From Nocardia sp. BMG111209 (GTDB taxonomy: Bacteria; Actinomycetota; Actinomycetes; Mycobacteriales; Mycobacteriaceae), in contig NZ_KB907307.1 in the NCBI RefSeq assembly GCF_000381925.1, forward strand, positions 1,798,001 to 1,862,000: 64,000 nucleotides of DNA, written 5' to 3'. How positions within the stretch are numbered: position 1 is the first letter of the stretch; every line of letters begins with the position of its first letter. Made by a program: the position numbers and the translations under genes. Under the pieces are notes generated by a model. It saw nothing but the letters and a program-made list of their open reading frames with translations. It did not search any database and had not been told where the DNA came from. Positions 35,527-43,942 of this stretch are shown here, one piece after another.

Positions 35527-36490
35527 TACCCGCCATGTCCGGGTCCACCCCGAACAGCGGAAACAGTTCTCCGCCATGGAATGCGACGATGCGGCCGATA
35601 CCGTCGGCGGTGGATGTCAGCACGTGCAGTGCGTGGGGCCGGTACCCGCCCGCGCCGTCGCGGACGTAGACCGCGAAGGCGGGCTGTCCGTTGGCGGATG
35701 TGGCGACCAGGGTGGCAGGTCCGATCACGCCCATCTGCCGGGCGAGGAAGGCCAGGATGGTGTCGCGGCCTTCGAACCAGGTCGCGATCGGCGGCATCTC
35801 CCATCTCGCGTCCTGGGTCAGAACCGCAACGAGCTCATCGACATTCGCGGTTTCGAAGGCGGCGACGTATCGGTCGAGCAGGGCCCGCTGCTGTGGTTCG
35901 GCGGGTTCGGCCAGATTGTCCTGGCTGAGCGGTACCTGGGTTCGAGCGCGCTGGAGCGCGCTGTTGACCGCCGCTGTCGTCATCCCCAGTAGTTGCGTCA
36001 CCTCGGCGGTATGCCATTGCAGCACATCGCGAAGGATGAGCACGGCCCGTTGCCGCGGCGGCAGCTGCTGCAGCGCTCCCACCAGCGCCAGCCGCATGGT
36101 CTGTCGTTCCACCACGACCGTCGCCGGATCGGCCGGCGCCGCGGTGAACAGGAAATCCGGGATCGGCTGGAGCCACAGCACCTCCCCCACCGTCCTGCGG
36201 AGCCTCGCATCCGGATCGGCTTGGGGGGCACCGAGATCCGCGGGCAGCGGCCGGCGTCTGCTCTTCTCGAGCGCCTTGAAGCACGCCCGGGTCGCGATGC
36301 GGTACAGCCAGGTGCGCAGGGACGACCGGCCCTCGAACCTGTCGTAGGCACGCCAGGCGTCGAGGTAGACGTCCTGCACCACCTCTTCGGCGTCGTCGAC
36401 CGAGCCGAGCATCCGGTAGCAGTAGGCGAGCAGTTCGCGCCGGAAAGGTTCGCTCAGCCTCGAGAATTCGTCCTCCTCGGCCTCAGTCAT
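35501..36490 (-). CDS. ECF-type RNA polymerase sigma factor with C-terminal SnoaL-like domain
   Basis: A 329-residue sigma factor of the SigG/SigJ/ECF41-like type. Region 2 reads LLAYCYRMLGSVDDAEEVVQ, then DVYLDAWRAYDRFEGRSSLR and TWLYRIATRAC; region 4 reads LPPRQRAVLILRDVLQWHTA followed by EVTQLLGMTTAAVNSALQRA. A C-terminal SnoaL-like domain (residues 205-325) contains the WEMPPIATWFEG motif; in ECF41 proteins this domain modulates activity in place of an anti-sigma factor. ATG 36490 overlaps the stop of the preceding gene by 8 nt, placing the sigma factor at the end of an SDR operon. Confidence 0.9.
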   Translation of the reverse strand: MTEAEEDEFSRLSEPFRRELLAYCYRMLGSVDDAEEVVQDVYLDAWRAYDRFEGRSSLRTWLYRIATRACFKALEKSRRRPLPADLGAPQADPDARLRRTVGEVLWLQPIPDFLFTAAPADPATVVVERQTMRLALVGALQQLPPRQRAVLILRDVLQWHTAEVTQLLGMTTAAVNSALQRARTQVPLSQDNLAEPAEPQQRALLDRYVAAFETANVDELVAVLTQDARWEMPPIATWFEGRDTILAFLARQMGVIGPATLVATSANGQPAFAVYVRDGAGGYRPHALHVLTSTADGIGRIVAFHGGELFPLFGVDPDMAGITVARRPA

Positions 36491-37223
36491 GGTGTGCATG
36501 ATCCACCGATTCCGCTGAGGCCACCGCGATCTCGGCCATGTCGATGCCGACGAACAGGATCTGCCGATCGCCCATCGGGGCATACGCGCGTCGGGTGGCG
36601 GGAATGATGCTGCCCTCGACGTCGCGATAATCGGTGGCGTAGAGCTGGGACTCGACGGTCCGGCCGACGATGTCGATGGTGAAATCGTGGCGGCGCAGCA
36701 GCCCGTCCGGCCCGAAGCAGAACACCTGCGTGCGGGTGTGGCTCTTGATGTGTTCGGGGAAGGTCACTTTCAGCCGCCGCCAGATTTCACCGTCGGCCTC
36801 GATCGGGGCGATCTCCTCGGAAACGAATCCGGGCCAGGTGAACAGGAACGGGGTGTTCAGGTAGGTCCAGAGCGCCTCCCCGGTGAAGTAGGCCAGATGC
36901 AGTTCGTCCCAAGGGGTTTCGAACTGGTGGCCGTCGAACGACCGTTCCGGGTCGTGGCGCGTCCGGACCACGGTGCCGATCGGCTGTTGCAGCACGACCC
37001 GGTCGGGCTCGAAGACCGACCGGCGGTCCCGGCCGGCGAAGTCCATGGTCAGCCGCTGCTTCGTGGTGTCCACCTCGAACCGGACATCGCCCAGCGCGTC
37101 GCCTTGTCCTTTGATCTGCCAGAAGGCCCCCGTGATGGCGGCGTCGACGGTGATCGTGTGGATCCGGTTCCATCGATCCAGGCCGCCGTGCGCGGCGACG
37201 GCGTTCGCGAGTAGATCGTTCAC
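36483..37223 (-). CDS. Conserved hypothetical protein (lipocalin-like, unknown)
   Basis: A 246-residue soluble protein starting at GTG 37223 with a strong ggagga site. It begins NDLLANAVAAHGGLDRWNRI, a pattern common to outer-membrane-lipoprotein-sorting-like beta-sheet proteins, and is rich in alternating strands (RFEVDTTKQRLTMDFAGRD; CFGPDGLLRRHDFTIDIVG). No catalytic motif is recognised. It sits between two SDR genes and a sigma factor in one operon. It may bind a hydrophobic substrate of the SDRs, but this is inference. Confidence 0.72.
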   Translation of the reverse strand: MNDLLANAVAAHGGLDRWNRIHTITVDAAITGAFWQIKGQGDALGDVRFEVDTTKQRLTMDFAGRDRRSVFEPDRVVLQQPIGTVVRTRHDPERSFDGHQFETPWDELHLAYFTGEALWTYLNTPFLFTWPGFVSEEIAPIEADGEIWRRLKVTFPEHIKSHTRTQVFCFGPDGLLRRHDFTIDIVGRTVESQLYATDYRDVEGSIIPATRRAYAPMGDRQILFVGIDMAEIAVASAESVDHAHHD

Positions 37224-37285
37224 TGTTCTTACTCCTCCATGAACGGTGCCCCGGCCACCGATACGGTGTGGCCGGGGCAGGGTGG

Positions 37286-38077
37286 TCAGTCGGCGATGAT
37301 TCCGCCGGTCAGGTTGGCGACGGTGCCCGTCATCGCCGATGCCCGATCGGAGGCGAGCAATACCGCCACCTGTGTGAGTTCGGCCAGTGCGGTCAGGCGC
37401 TTGCGGTGGGTCATCCCACCCGCCATCTCGATCATCTGATCCTTCGTGACACCGATGGCATCGGCGTGCAGCCCGTACACGGTGTGGATGACCGGCGTCT
37501 CCACCATGCCCGTGGTGCGCAGGCAGATCGTGCGAACGCCGTGCTGGGCCCATTCGGCCGACAGCGCCCGGTTGAGACCTTCCATCGCCGCCCACCCGAC
37601 GCTCATCCCACCCACCAGCGGCATGGGCAGGCGGGCCGGTTCGGGAGTGTGCATCATGATCACTCCCGAACCCCGGGAGATCATGTGCCGGGCAGCGGAT
37701 TTCGCGGTCACGAAATGAGCCCGGGTATATGTCTCGATCGGGTGCAGGAAATCCCGAACCGGCAAGTCCGCGAGCGGAATTCCCTGCAATCCCACCGGCG
37801 AGAGCCCGATCGCGTTGAACGACACGTCGATTCCGCCCGCGTCGGCGACCACCGCGGCCAGGTGCTCGCTCACCGCGCTCTCGTCCCCGGCATCCACCAC
37901 CGCGGCCTCGGCCGCGCCGCCGGCTGCCGTGATCTCCTTCGCGACCGTGTCGACCGCATCGCGATTGCGACCGGTCACGAACACCCTGGCACCCTCGTCG
38001 GCGAATGCGCGGGCGACCGCGCTACCGACCGCGCCGGCCGCGCCGTAGACGACGACGTTCTTGCTTTCCAACAACAT
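37286..38077 (-). CDS. SDR-family protein lacking catalytic Tyr and Lys
   Basis: A 263-residue Rossmann protein. The cofactor loop VYGAAGAVGSAVARAFADEG and the C-terminal ASAMTGTVANLTGG follow the SDR fold. At the catalytic YxxxK position the sequence is MSVGW (158-162), so Tyr is Met and Lys is Trp. The NNAG motif reads NAIG. It may bind NAD(P) without ordinary dehydrogenase chemistry, or use another mechanism. It lies 19 bp downstream of another SDR gene in the same operon. Confidence 0.8.
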   Translation of the reverse strand: MLLESKNVVVYGAAGAVGSAVARAFADEGARVFVTGRNRDAVDTVAKEITAAGGAAEAAVVDAGDESAVSEHLAAVVADAGGIDVSFNAIGLSPVGLQGIPLADLPVRDFLHPIETYTRAHFVTAKSAARHMISRGSGVIMMHTPEPARLPMPLVGGMSVGWAAMEGLNRALSAEWAQHGVRTICLRTTGMVETPVIHTVYGLHADAIGVTKDQMIEMAGGMTHRKRLTALAELTQVAVLLASDRASAMTGTVANLTGGIIAD

Positions 38078-38096
38078 GACCTTCTCTTTCCGTTGT

Positions 38097-38855
38097 TCAC
38101 GCCGGTGCGTGAAGACCGTGGCCGTCGATCCGAAACACCCGGTGCTCGTCCGGGTCGCCGGTGTCCTGACACAGCCGCGCGATCTCGGATCCGACGATGG
38201 CGGGGGTGAGCAGCGGTTCGAATGCCGCTGTGAATGTGGCCGTGTCGATTCCCCGGCGGCCCGCGTACGCGGCCACCCCGGCGGCGCCGAGTTCGGTGGC
38301 GGGCGTCAGTTGCGGCAGCACCGTGACGAAGCCGATGCCGAGTCCGGCACGGCGGGATTCCTCGGCGGCGTATCCCGCGAGAAATCGGATCATCGCCTTC
38401 GCGCCGGAATAGCCGCCGCTGAGCGGTGAGCCGCCTACGGCCGCACCACTGGATATCGCCACCACCAGGCTTCCCGGCGCCAACGGGTACCGCAGCGCCG
38501 CACCGATCCAGTGGAAAACGTGCCGGGTATCGACCTGCCAGTTGCGGCTGAACGATTCCCACGTCTGTTCGTGCACCGGTCCGATACCGGGAGTCGCGCC
38601 GGCGTTGAGCACCAATACCGTGGGCCGGTACCGCTCGATCAGGGCACCGGCGATCTCCGCATCGGCCGCGTCGGCGACCACCGGTACGAACTCCGAGCCC
38701 AGTTCCCGGCGCACCTCCGCCAGCGCGTCCGCGGTGCGCGCGACACCGACGACTCGGTGCCCCCGGCCGATCAGCGCGGCGGCGACAGCCGCGCCGAAGC
38801 CGCGACTTGCCCCGGTGACCACCGCCGTGGTGGGCGGCCGGTCCGCCGGGCTCAT
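38097..38855 (-). CDS. Short-chain dehydrogenase/reductase
   Basis: A 252-residue classical SDR. TGASRGFG near residue 14 is the cofactor loop, LVLNAGATPG the NAG motif, AISSGAAVGGSPLSGGYSGAK carries the catalytic Ser and YxxxK. The C-terminus has a divergent tail with EHRVFRIDGHGL. Substrate unknown. It is the second gene of the operon behind the NmrA-like gene (148 bp gap) and precedes the Tyr/Lys-less SDR, with which it might pair. Confidence 0.86.
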   Translation of the reverse strand: MSPADRPPTTAVVTGASRGFGAAVAAALIGRGHRVVGVARTADALAEVRRELGSEFVPVVADAADAEIAGALIERYRPTVLVLNAGATPGIGPVHEQTWESFSRNWQVDTRHVFHWIGAALRYPLAPGSLVVAISSGAAVGGSPLSGGYSGAKAMIRFLAGYAAEESRRAGLGIGFVTVLPQLTPATELGAAGVAAYAGRRGIDTATFTAAFEPLLTPAIVGSEIARLCQDTGDPDEHRVFRIDGHGLHAPA

Positions 38856-39003
38856 CGCGACGCTCCCGTGCCGCGCCACCCGAACTTCCGATATCGGCTG
38901 CGTGCCTCGTACCGACTCACGACCGTTGCGGTCATACCGATCACCTCCTGTACATGTAGAGGGGAGTTCGCCGCGAGAATGATCGGTGCCCGATCCGCGG
39001 CGG

Positions 39004-39642
39004 CTAGTAGGCGACGGTGAACACTGTCCGGTGCCGGGTCGGTTTCTCGATCTCGTCCACGAAGGCGATCGCGTAGTCCTCGCCGCCGATATAGGAATTT
39101 CCCGCGGCGTCGACCAGCAGGGCATCGTCGCCCACGCGGAAGGTGCCCGTGCGCGTGCCGGGATTGTCCGCGTGGTAGACGGCCGGTGGGGACAGGCTGA
39201 ACCAGTCCACGTCATCCGGTAGTGCGCGCAACTGTGCCATCACCGCGGCATGGGCATTGCCGTCGTCCCGGAATTCCTCCGGGAACAGTGGGGTGTCGAG
39301 TACTCGCGGTCCGTCCGGTGCGACCCGCAGGTTTCCGGCGCCGCCCACGAAACCGAGGCGCACCGTGTTCTCGGATGCGATTCGGCCGAGCGTCGGAATG
39401 TAGTCGGCCAGTCCGGTGCCGTGCGCCTGCAGCGCAACCACCAGCGTGTCGGTCTCGGATGCGACATCGCGCACGAAACTCTCGTCGAACAGCGACCCCG
39501 GACGAATGTCCAGTTCGCTGCGGCCCGTCAACGTTTCCGTATTGCGTGCGACGGCGATGACTCGATGCCCGCGAGCCGACGCCTCGGTGGCGATGTTGCC
39601 GCCGGAAAATCCGGTGGCGCCGAATACCGCGATTGTCGACAT
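39004..39642 (-). CDS. NAD(P)-binding atypical SDR (NmrA/YwnB-like)
   Basis: A 212-residue protein. The N-terminal STIAVFGATGFSGGNIATEA carries GATGxxG, the loop of atypical SDRs, followed by ARGHRVIAVARNTETL. FVGGAGNLRVAPDGPRVLDT and a late SLSPPAVYHADNPGTRTGTF match the YwnB/NmrA-like NAD(P)-dependent reductases. It begins the operon divergent from a LysR gene, which probably regulates it. The start ATG 39642 has gaggag upstream. Confidence 0.87.
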   Translation of the reverse strand: MSTIAVFGATGFSGGNIATEASARGHRVIAVARNTETLTGRSELDIRPGSLFDESFVRDVASETDTLVVALQAHGTGLADYIPTLGRIASENTVRLGFVGGAGNLRVAPDGPRVLDTPLFPEEFRDDGNAHAAVMAQLRALPDDVDWFSLSPPAVYHADNPGTRTGTFRVGDDALLVDAAGNSYIGGEDYAIAFVDEIEKPTRHRTVFTVAY

Positions 39643-39786
39643 TGCGCTCCTCGAAGGACAGGATGAATTTCGTCTGCCGGCCGCGGCGGTCGCCGGGCCT
39701 CCACATAGGTGGAGGATCGCCAACCGGGAAACTCATCGGTCTCCGCGGCAGGGAGAGGCTCGGTTTTGCCGCATCGCGCGCTTGGT

Positions 39787-39815
39787 GTAACCTGGTTACT
39801 GGTGACTGACATCAC
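39787..39815. promoter_or_regulatory. Two dyads in the LysR/SDR divergent promoter
   Basis: GTAACC-T-GGTTAC (39787-39799) is a perfect interrupted palindrome, and GTGA/TCAC arms (39802-39815) follow at once. They lie in the 243 bp region between the SDR operon and the LysR gene, where a LysR regulator would bind. Confidence 0.45.
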
Positions 39816-39885
39816 AGTTTGACCTCGATGGCCGGGAAGTTTCGTTCGGTCGGCATCTCGGTCCGGAGGAGCACGGCGGGTCGAC

Positions 39886-40857
39886 ATGGACACCAAGCAC
39901 CTGACCGCGTTCCTGACGGTTGCCGAGCTGGGCAGCGTCACTCGCGCCGCCGAAGTGCTGCATCTGATCCAGTCCTCGGTCACCCGGCAGATCCAGGCGC
40001 TCGAGCAGGAACTCGGCGTCACGCTGTTCGATCGCACACCGGGTGGCATGGTTCTGACCCGAGCCGGCGCGATCATGGTGGATCGCAGTCGGCGCGCCCT
40101 GGACGAACTCGGCCGCGCTCGTCTGGACATCACCCCGCTGCCGGATACGCCCAGCGAGATCGTCACCGTCGGACTGTTGGACAGTCTGGCCGAAGTCGTT
40201 GGCGTCACGTTGATTTCGGCCGTGCATCGGCACGGCCCACCCGTGGACCTCCGCATGATCACCGGCGACGCCAGGCGCCTGCATCGCGACGCGATGCGGG
40301 GCTATCTGGATCTCTGCCTCACCACCGAGATCACCGGGACGATGGGGTTGCGCGTGAGTCCGCTTGCCGCCGAACCACTGTGGGTCGTCGCTCCCGCAGC
40401 GGCCGGCCTGCGCGCGCAATCGCCGATCTCGCTGCGTGAGGTCGTCGGCAACCGATTGGTGATGCTGCCACCGGGCACTGCCCTGCGGTCCTCACTCGAC
40501 CGGGTGGGCTTCGCGAGCAGCGGTCCGCGCATCGCGGCCACCACGAGCTCACATCACGTGCTCCGGCAACTGGTTGCGGCCGGGGTGGGGTGGACGATCC
40601 TTCCGCTGATCACGGTCGCCGGTGATCTGGCGACCGGGAAACTCAGCGCCGCACCCCTGCGCGATCCGGCGATCACGCGGCGCATCGTCCTGATGACCTC
40701 TCCGGCACACGAGACCCGGATCGCGGCGCAGCGCATCGCACAGTTGCTGACCGGGGTCGTACACCGCGAGATCCAGGACGGTCGCTGGCCGTCGGCCTAT
40801 TCGGTCGGCGACGGTGTCCTCGGCAACCCGGTGCTCGCGACCGAGGGCGACGGGTAG
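39886..40857 (+). CDS. LysR-family transcriptional regulator
   Basis: A 323-residue regulator with HTH MDTKHLTAFLTVAELGSVTR then AAEVLHLIQSSVTRQIQALE and QELGVTLFDR. Its C-terminal domain has the LysR substrate fold (ISLREVVGNRLVMLPPG; VLRQLVAAGVGWTILPLIT). It is the sister of the LysR protein at 28833. Divergent from the NmrA-like/SDR/sigma operon, it is the likely regulator of those genes. Confidence 0.88.
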   Translation: MDTKHLTAFLTVAELGSVTRAAEVLHLIQSSVTRQIQALEQELGVTLFDRTPGGMVLTRAGAIMVDRSRRALDELGRARLDITPLPDTPSEIVTVGLLDSLAEVVGVTLISAVHRHGPPVDLRMITGDARRLHRDAMRGYLDLCLTTEITGTMGLRVSPLAAEPLWVVAPAAAGLRAQSPISLREVVGNRLVMLPPGTALRSSLDRVGFASSGPRIAATTSSHHVLRQLVAAGVGWTILPLITVAGDLATGKLSAAPLRDPAITRRIVLMTSPAHETRIAAQRIAQLLTGVVHREIQDGRWPSAYSVGDGVLGNPVLATEGDG

Positions 40858-40869
40858 GTTCGCGCTCGA

Positions 40870-41238
40870 TCAGAGTCGGCGGATACCACCGAGAACCGCG
40901 CGCAGCATGCCCAGATCCACGGGCCCCACGTCGGAATGTGCCGGGGCCCGGTAGTCGAGGTATCCGTCACCGATGAGGTCACCGACCAGAATCTTGGTGA
41001 CCGCCAACGGTAATCGCAGTTTCGCCGATACCTCGGCCACCGACTGCGGAACGCGGCACAGTCCGATGATGTCGGCGTACTCCGGTTCCGGGTGACGCAA
41101 CCGTGGCCCGTATTCGACGGTCACCACGAAGGTGAGCATGTCCAGTTCGGGCCGGGAGTTGACGGTGCGGCCCCGGATCATGGCATAGGGCCGCAACAGC
41201 GGAGCATTTTCGTCGAACCTGAAGTGATCGTTGTGCAT
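40870..41238 (-). CDS. DUF742 protein (conservon CvnC-like)
   Basis: A 122-residue protein matching the DUF742 family: LLRPYAMIRGRT near the N-terminus, LCRVPQSVAEVSAKLRLPLA, VTKILVGDLIGDGYLDYRAP with the winged-helix-like core, and a short C-tail. In actinobacterial conservons DUF742 follows a sensor kinase and a roadblock protein and precedes a small GTPase. Here it follows the kinase gene directly (62 bp), with no roadblock or GTPase gene on either side. Confidence 0.88.
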   Translation of the reverse strand: MHNDHFRFDENAPLLRPYAMIRGRTVNSRPELDMLTFVVTVEYGPRLRHPEPEYADIIGLCRVPQSVAEVSAKLRLPLAVTKILVGDLIGDGYLDYRAPAHSDVGPVDLGMLRAVLGGIRRL

Positions 41239-41300
41239 TGTCGCAATCCGTCATCACGATGATTCGCTGGAAGGTTTCCGTGGTGGGACCCGGGTCCGGA

Positions 41301-43574
41301 TCACCGTCTGTGGAAGTAGTCGTCCTCGCCGTTCTGATCGTTCGGAACGGCTGGATTCGAGCCCGTGGGGTACGGCTGCGAGAGCGGATGCCGGCTGTAG
41401 CGGGGCCCGTGCTCGATGGGGGCGGCAGGCGCCTCGCCCTGATCCGCACCGTACCCGGATGGAGAGGACGGCTCTGCCTGCTGCTCGCCGAGCGGTGGCA
41501 CGGTGGTTCCCTCGGGTTCGCGCTCCGACGCGAATGCCCTTACCGGAGAACCTGTTCCGAGAGAGGACAGCAGGGCCGAACCGGCAACCGCGGCCGGGGT
41601 CGGCGCCGGGGTCGGTGTGCGGCGGACCGGGATCCGGTCGCGCAGGTGGTCGGCGACGGGGGTGTCGGTGGTGATCAAACCCGCCGGGATCAACACGATC
41701 GCACGGATCCCACCGTAATCGGAGTCGGTCAACCGCACCGAGATACCGTGACGGGTGGCCAACTGCGCCACCACGAACAATCCCAGACGGGAATCCGCCG
41801 ACAGGGTCGCGAGACCGAAATCCGGTGGGTTACGCAACATCTCGTTGACGCGTTCCAGTTCGTCGGCGGGCATGCCCATGCCTTGATCGCTGACCTCGAC
41901 GACCACACCCTTGCCGACACTGTTGCCGGTCACGTCGACCCGGGACTGCGGCGGGGAGAACGCGGTCGCGTTGTCCACCAACTCCGCCAGCAGGTGCATG
42001 AGGTCGGCGACCACATTGCCCAGCACGAACACCCGCGGCAGACGATGCGTGTTCACCCGCGCATAGTCCAGGGTCTCGGCGACGGCGCTGCGGACCAGTT
42101 CCATCAACGGCACCGGGCGCCGCCACTGCCGGCCCGGTTTACCGCCACCGAGGATGATCAGATTCTCGGCGTTACGACGTTCACGGGTCGCGAGGTGATC
42201 GAGACGGAAGAAGGTGTCCAGCAACGCCGGATCCTCCTGCTTCGACTCGGCCTGATCCAGCAACTCCAACTGCCGCGCCACCACGATCTGACTCCGATGC
42301 GCGATATTCAAGAACACCGACCGCACACCCTCACGAGTACGCGCCTCGGTGATCGCCGCCGACACCGCCGCAGTATGCGCACGATTGAAAGCCTGCGCCA
42401 CCTCACCGATCTCGTCGTTGCCGAAGTCCAGGTGCGCGGCCTCCGCGGCGGGATCGACCTGTTCCCCGGCATCGATCTTGCGCATCGTTTCGGGCAGCTG
42501 CACCTCCGCCAGAGCCAGTGTCTCCGAACGCAATCGACGCAACCGCGCGATGATCCGATTCGCCAGCAACACCGCAATCGCGAACGCCACGATCGCCAGC
42601 GCGATCGCGCTACCACCACTGACCAACACGGCCCGCGACCGCGAATGCGCCAGATCCGCGGCCGTCAGGCTCGAGCGCGAATCATGTTGCAGTTTCAGTG
42701 CGAACAATTGCTCGCTCACCGAGTCCGCCGCTGCCCGCCAGTCCTCGATGCTCATCGGAAGCGGCGGTGTCGCAGTGGTTCTGGTCGGCGTGGGGTGCAG
42801 CAGCGTCTCCTCCATCGTGCTCACCTTCGCCAGCGCGGGACTTGCCAGCAGGTCCTGCACGAGTTTCACATCGGGGCCGTCGAGGTCGTTGACCAGCTGA
42901 TTGAGCAGCGCATGGTAGAGGCCGATGGTGTTGCGGAACTCCTCCGCCAGCGCCGGCGGCAGGCTGCCGCTGGCCGCCACCACGGTCAGGGCGCTGCCCC
43001 GGGAATTCGCCTCGATCGACTGCACCAGTTTCAGCGAGATCATGTCGTTGACCGCGGTGGCGATGGTGGGTGCGTTCTGCCCGACCACCTTGCTGCCGCC
43101 GTTGTCGATACCGTTGAGAAGGCCGGTGTAGAAGGCATACACATCGGAGACCTGCACAGCGCCGGCGTCGACCCCGAGCCGCAGCGCCGGCAGCTGATTG
43201 TGGATGAGATTGTTGAAGGCCTCGGCCTGTTTCGCCTGGATTTCACCGCCGATCTTCTGCATGCTCTTGCCGCTGGTGTTGAAGGCCGCCAGCGCCTTGT
43301 CCAAACGGGCCCGAGCCTCGGCCAGCGCCTTCGCGTTCGCGTCCTGACCGGACAGCTGCGACATCGAGAGCAGGCGTTCCCGCTCGACCGAGCTGATCAG
43401 GTTCTCGCTGTAGGCCAGGCTGTCCACCATGTTGCGCGAATAATCCTCGGCATGTCCGGCTTCATCGCTCAGATAGATGGTGTAACCGGCGCCGATGCCG
43501 AACAGTGCCAGGCTGGGGACGAAAGCGATCGCAAGAATGCGAGTGCGAACACTCGACAATCTGACTCGTTGCAC
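41301..43574 (-). CDS. NIT-domain sensor histidine kinase (conservon CvnA-like)
   Basis: A 757-residue membrane kinase. TM1 is at about residues 12-35, an extracellular NIT-type helical domain spans 40-310, TM2 is at 318-342, then come HAMP (LANRIIARLRRLRSETL), the helical region VFLNIAHRSQIVVARQLELL, and the HATPase domain with LAELVDNATAFSPP and SDQGMGMP. The C-terminal 130 residues are Pro-rich and low-complexity. It is a paralogue of the kinase at 11904. In conservons such kinases pair with roadblock, DUF742 and GTPase proteins; only DUF742 is present. It probably senses an extracellular or membrane signal. Confidence 0.9.
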   Translation of the reverse strand: MQRVRLSSVRTRILAIAFVPSLALFGIGAGYTIYLSDEAGHAEDYSRNMVDSLAYSENLISSVERERLLSMSQLSGQDANAKALAEARARLDKALAAFNTSGKSMQKIGGEIQAKQAEAFNNLIHNQLPALRLGVDAGAVQVSDVYAFYTGLLNGIDNGGSKVVGQNAPTIATAVNDMISLKLVQSIEANSRGSALTVVAASGSLPPALAEEFRNTIGLYHALLNQLVNDLDGPDVKLVQDLLASPALAKVSTMEETLLHPTPTRTTATPPLPMSIEDWRAAADSVSEQLFALKLQHDSRSSLTAADLAHSRSRAVLVSGGSAIALAIVAFAIAVLLANRIIARLRRLRSETLALAEVQLPETMRKIDAGEQVDPAAEAAHLDFGNDEIGEVAQAFNRAHTAAVSAAITEARTREGVRSVFLNIAHRSQIVVARQLELLDQAESKQEDPALLDTFFRLDHLATRERRNAENLIILGGGKPGRQWRRPVPLMELVRSAVAETLDYARVNTHRLPRVFVLGNVVADLMHLLAELVDNATAFSPPQSRVDVTGNSVGKGVVVEVSDQGMGMPADELERVNEMLRNPPDFGLATLSADSRLGLFVVAQLATRHGISVRLTDSDYGGIRAIVLIPAGLITTDTPVADHLRDRIPVRRTPTPAPTPAAVAGSALLSSLGTGSPVRAFASEREPEGTTVPPLGEQQAEPSSPSGYGADQGEAPAAPIEHGPRYSRHPLSQPYPTGSNPAVPNDQNGEDDYFHRR

Positions 43575-43942
43575 GTGAAATCCCGTCTGAAATATCTAGT
43601 CTGCCGCCAGAGCGGCACGGCCACCTCGCCGGAATTTTCGGTGACCTGTCCCTATGGATTCGAGGCTCGGCTCTTCGCCGCATGAACAGCCAGGCGGAGG
43701 TGGTGGCGAACGTAGTCTTCACGTGCAGCATGGTTCCGGACGCGACACCGATCGGGTTGTCACGGGCGTCTTCTCTCCCTCCGTCCATGCGAACGTGAAC
43801 TGCTCAGCGCCTTGGCGATTCGACCCGATTGTCGCCCCACGCGAATCCGGACCTCGCTGATATGCGCCTGTCGCATGGACGCATGCGAATCCGGCATGCC
43901 TGATGGCAGAGCCCGGCCGGGACAGCCGGAACTTGTTGTGCC
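43575..43942. other. 368 bp gap, no gene seen
   Basis: The region between the kinase start and the stop of the PD-(D/E)XK-like gene holds no supported gene. Two 8 bp palindromes, CGCATGCG (43880-43887) and GGCATGCC (43893-43900), lie close together just past the latter gene's stop and may belong to a terminator or binding site. Confidence 0.4.

Noticed and set aside
40553..40562. ATCACGTGCT inside the LysR gene, similar to the LacI boxes
   Set aside because: Only 10 of 12 bases fit, it is inside a coding region without context, and CACGTG is common in GC-rich DNA.
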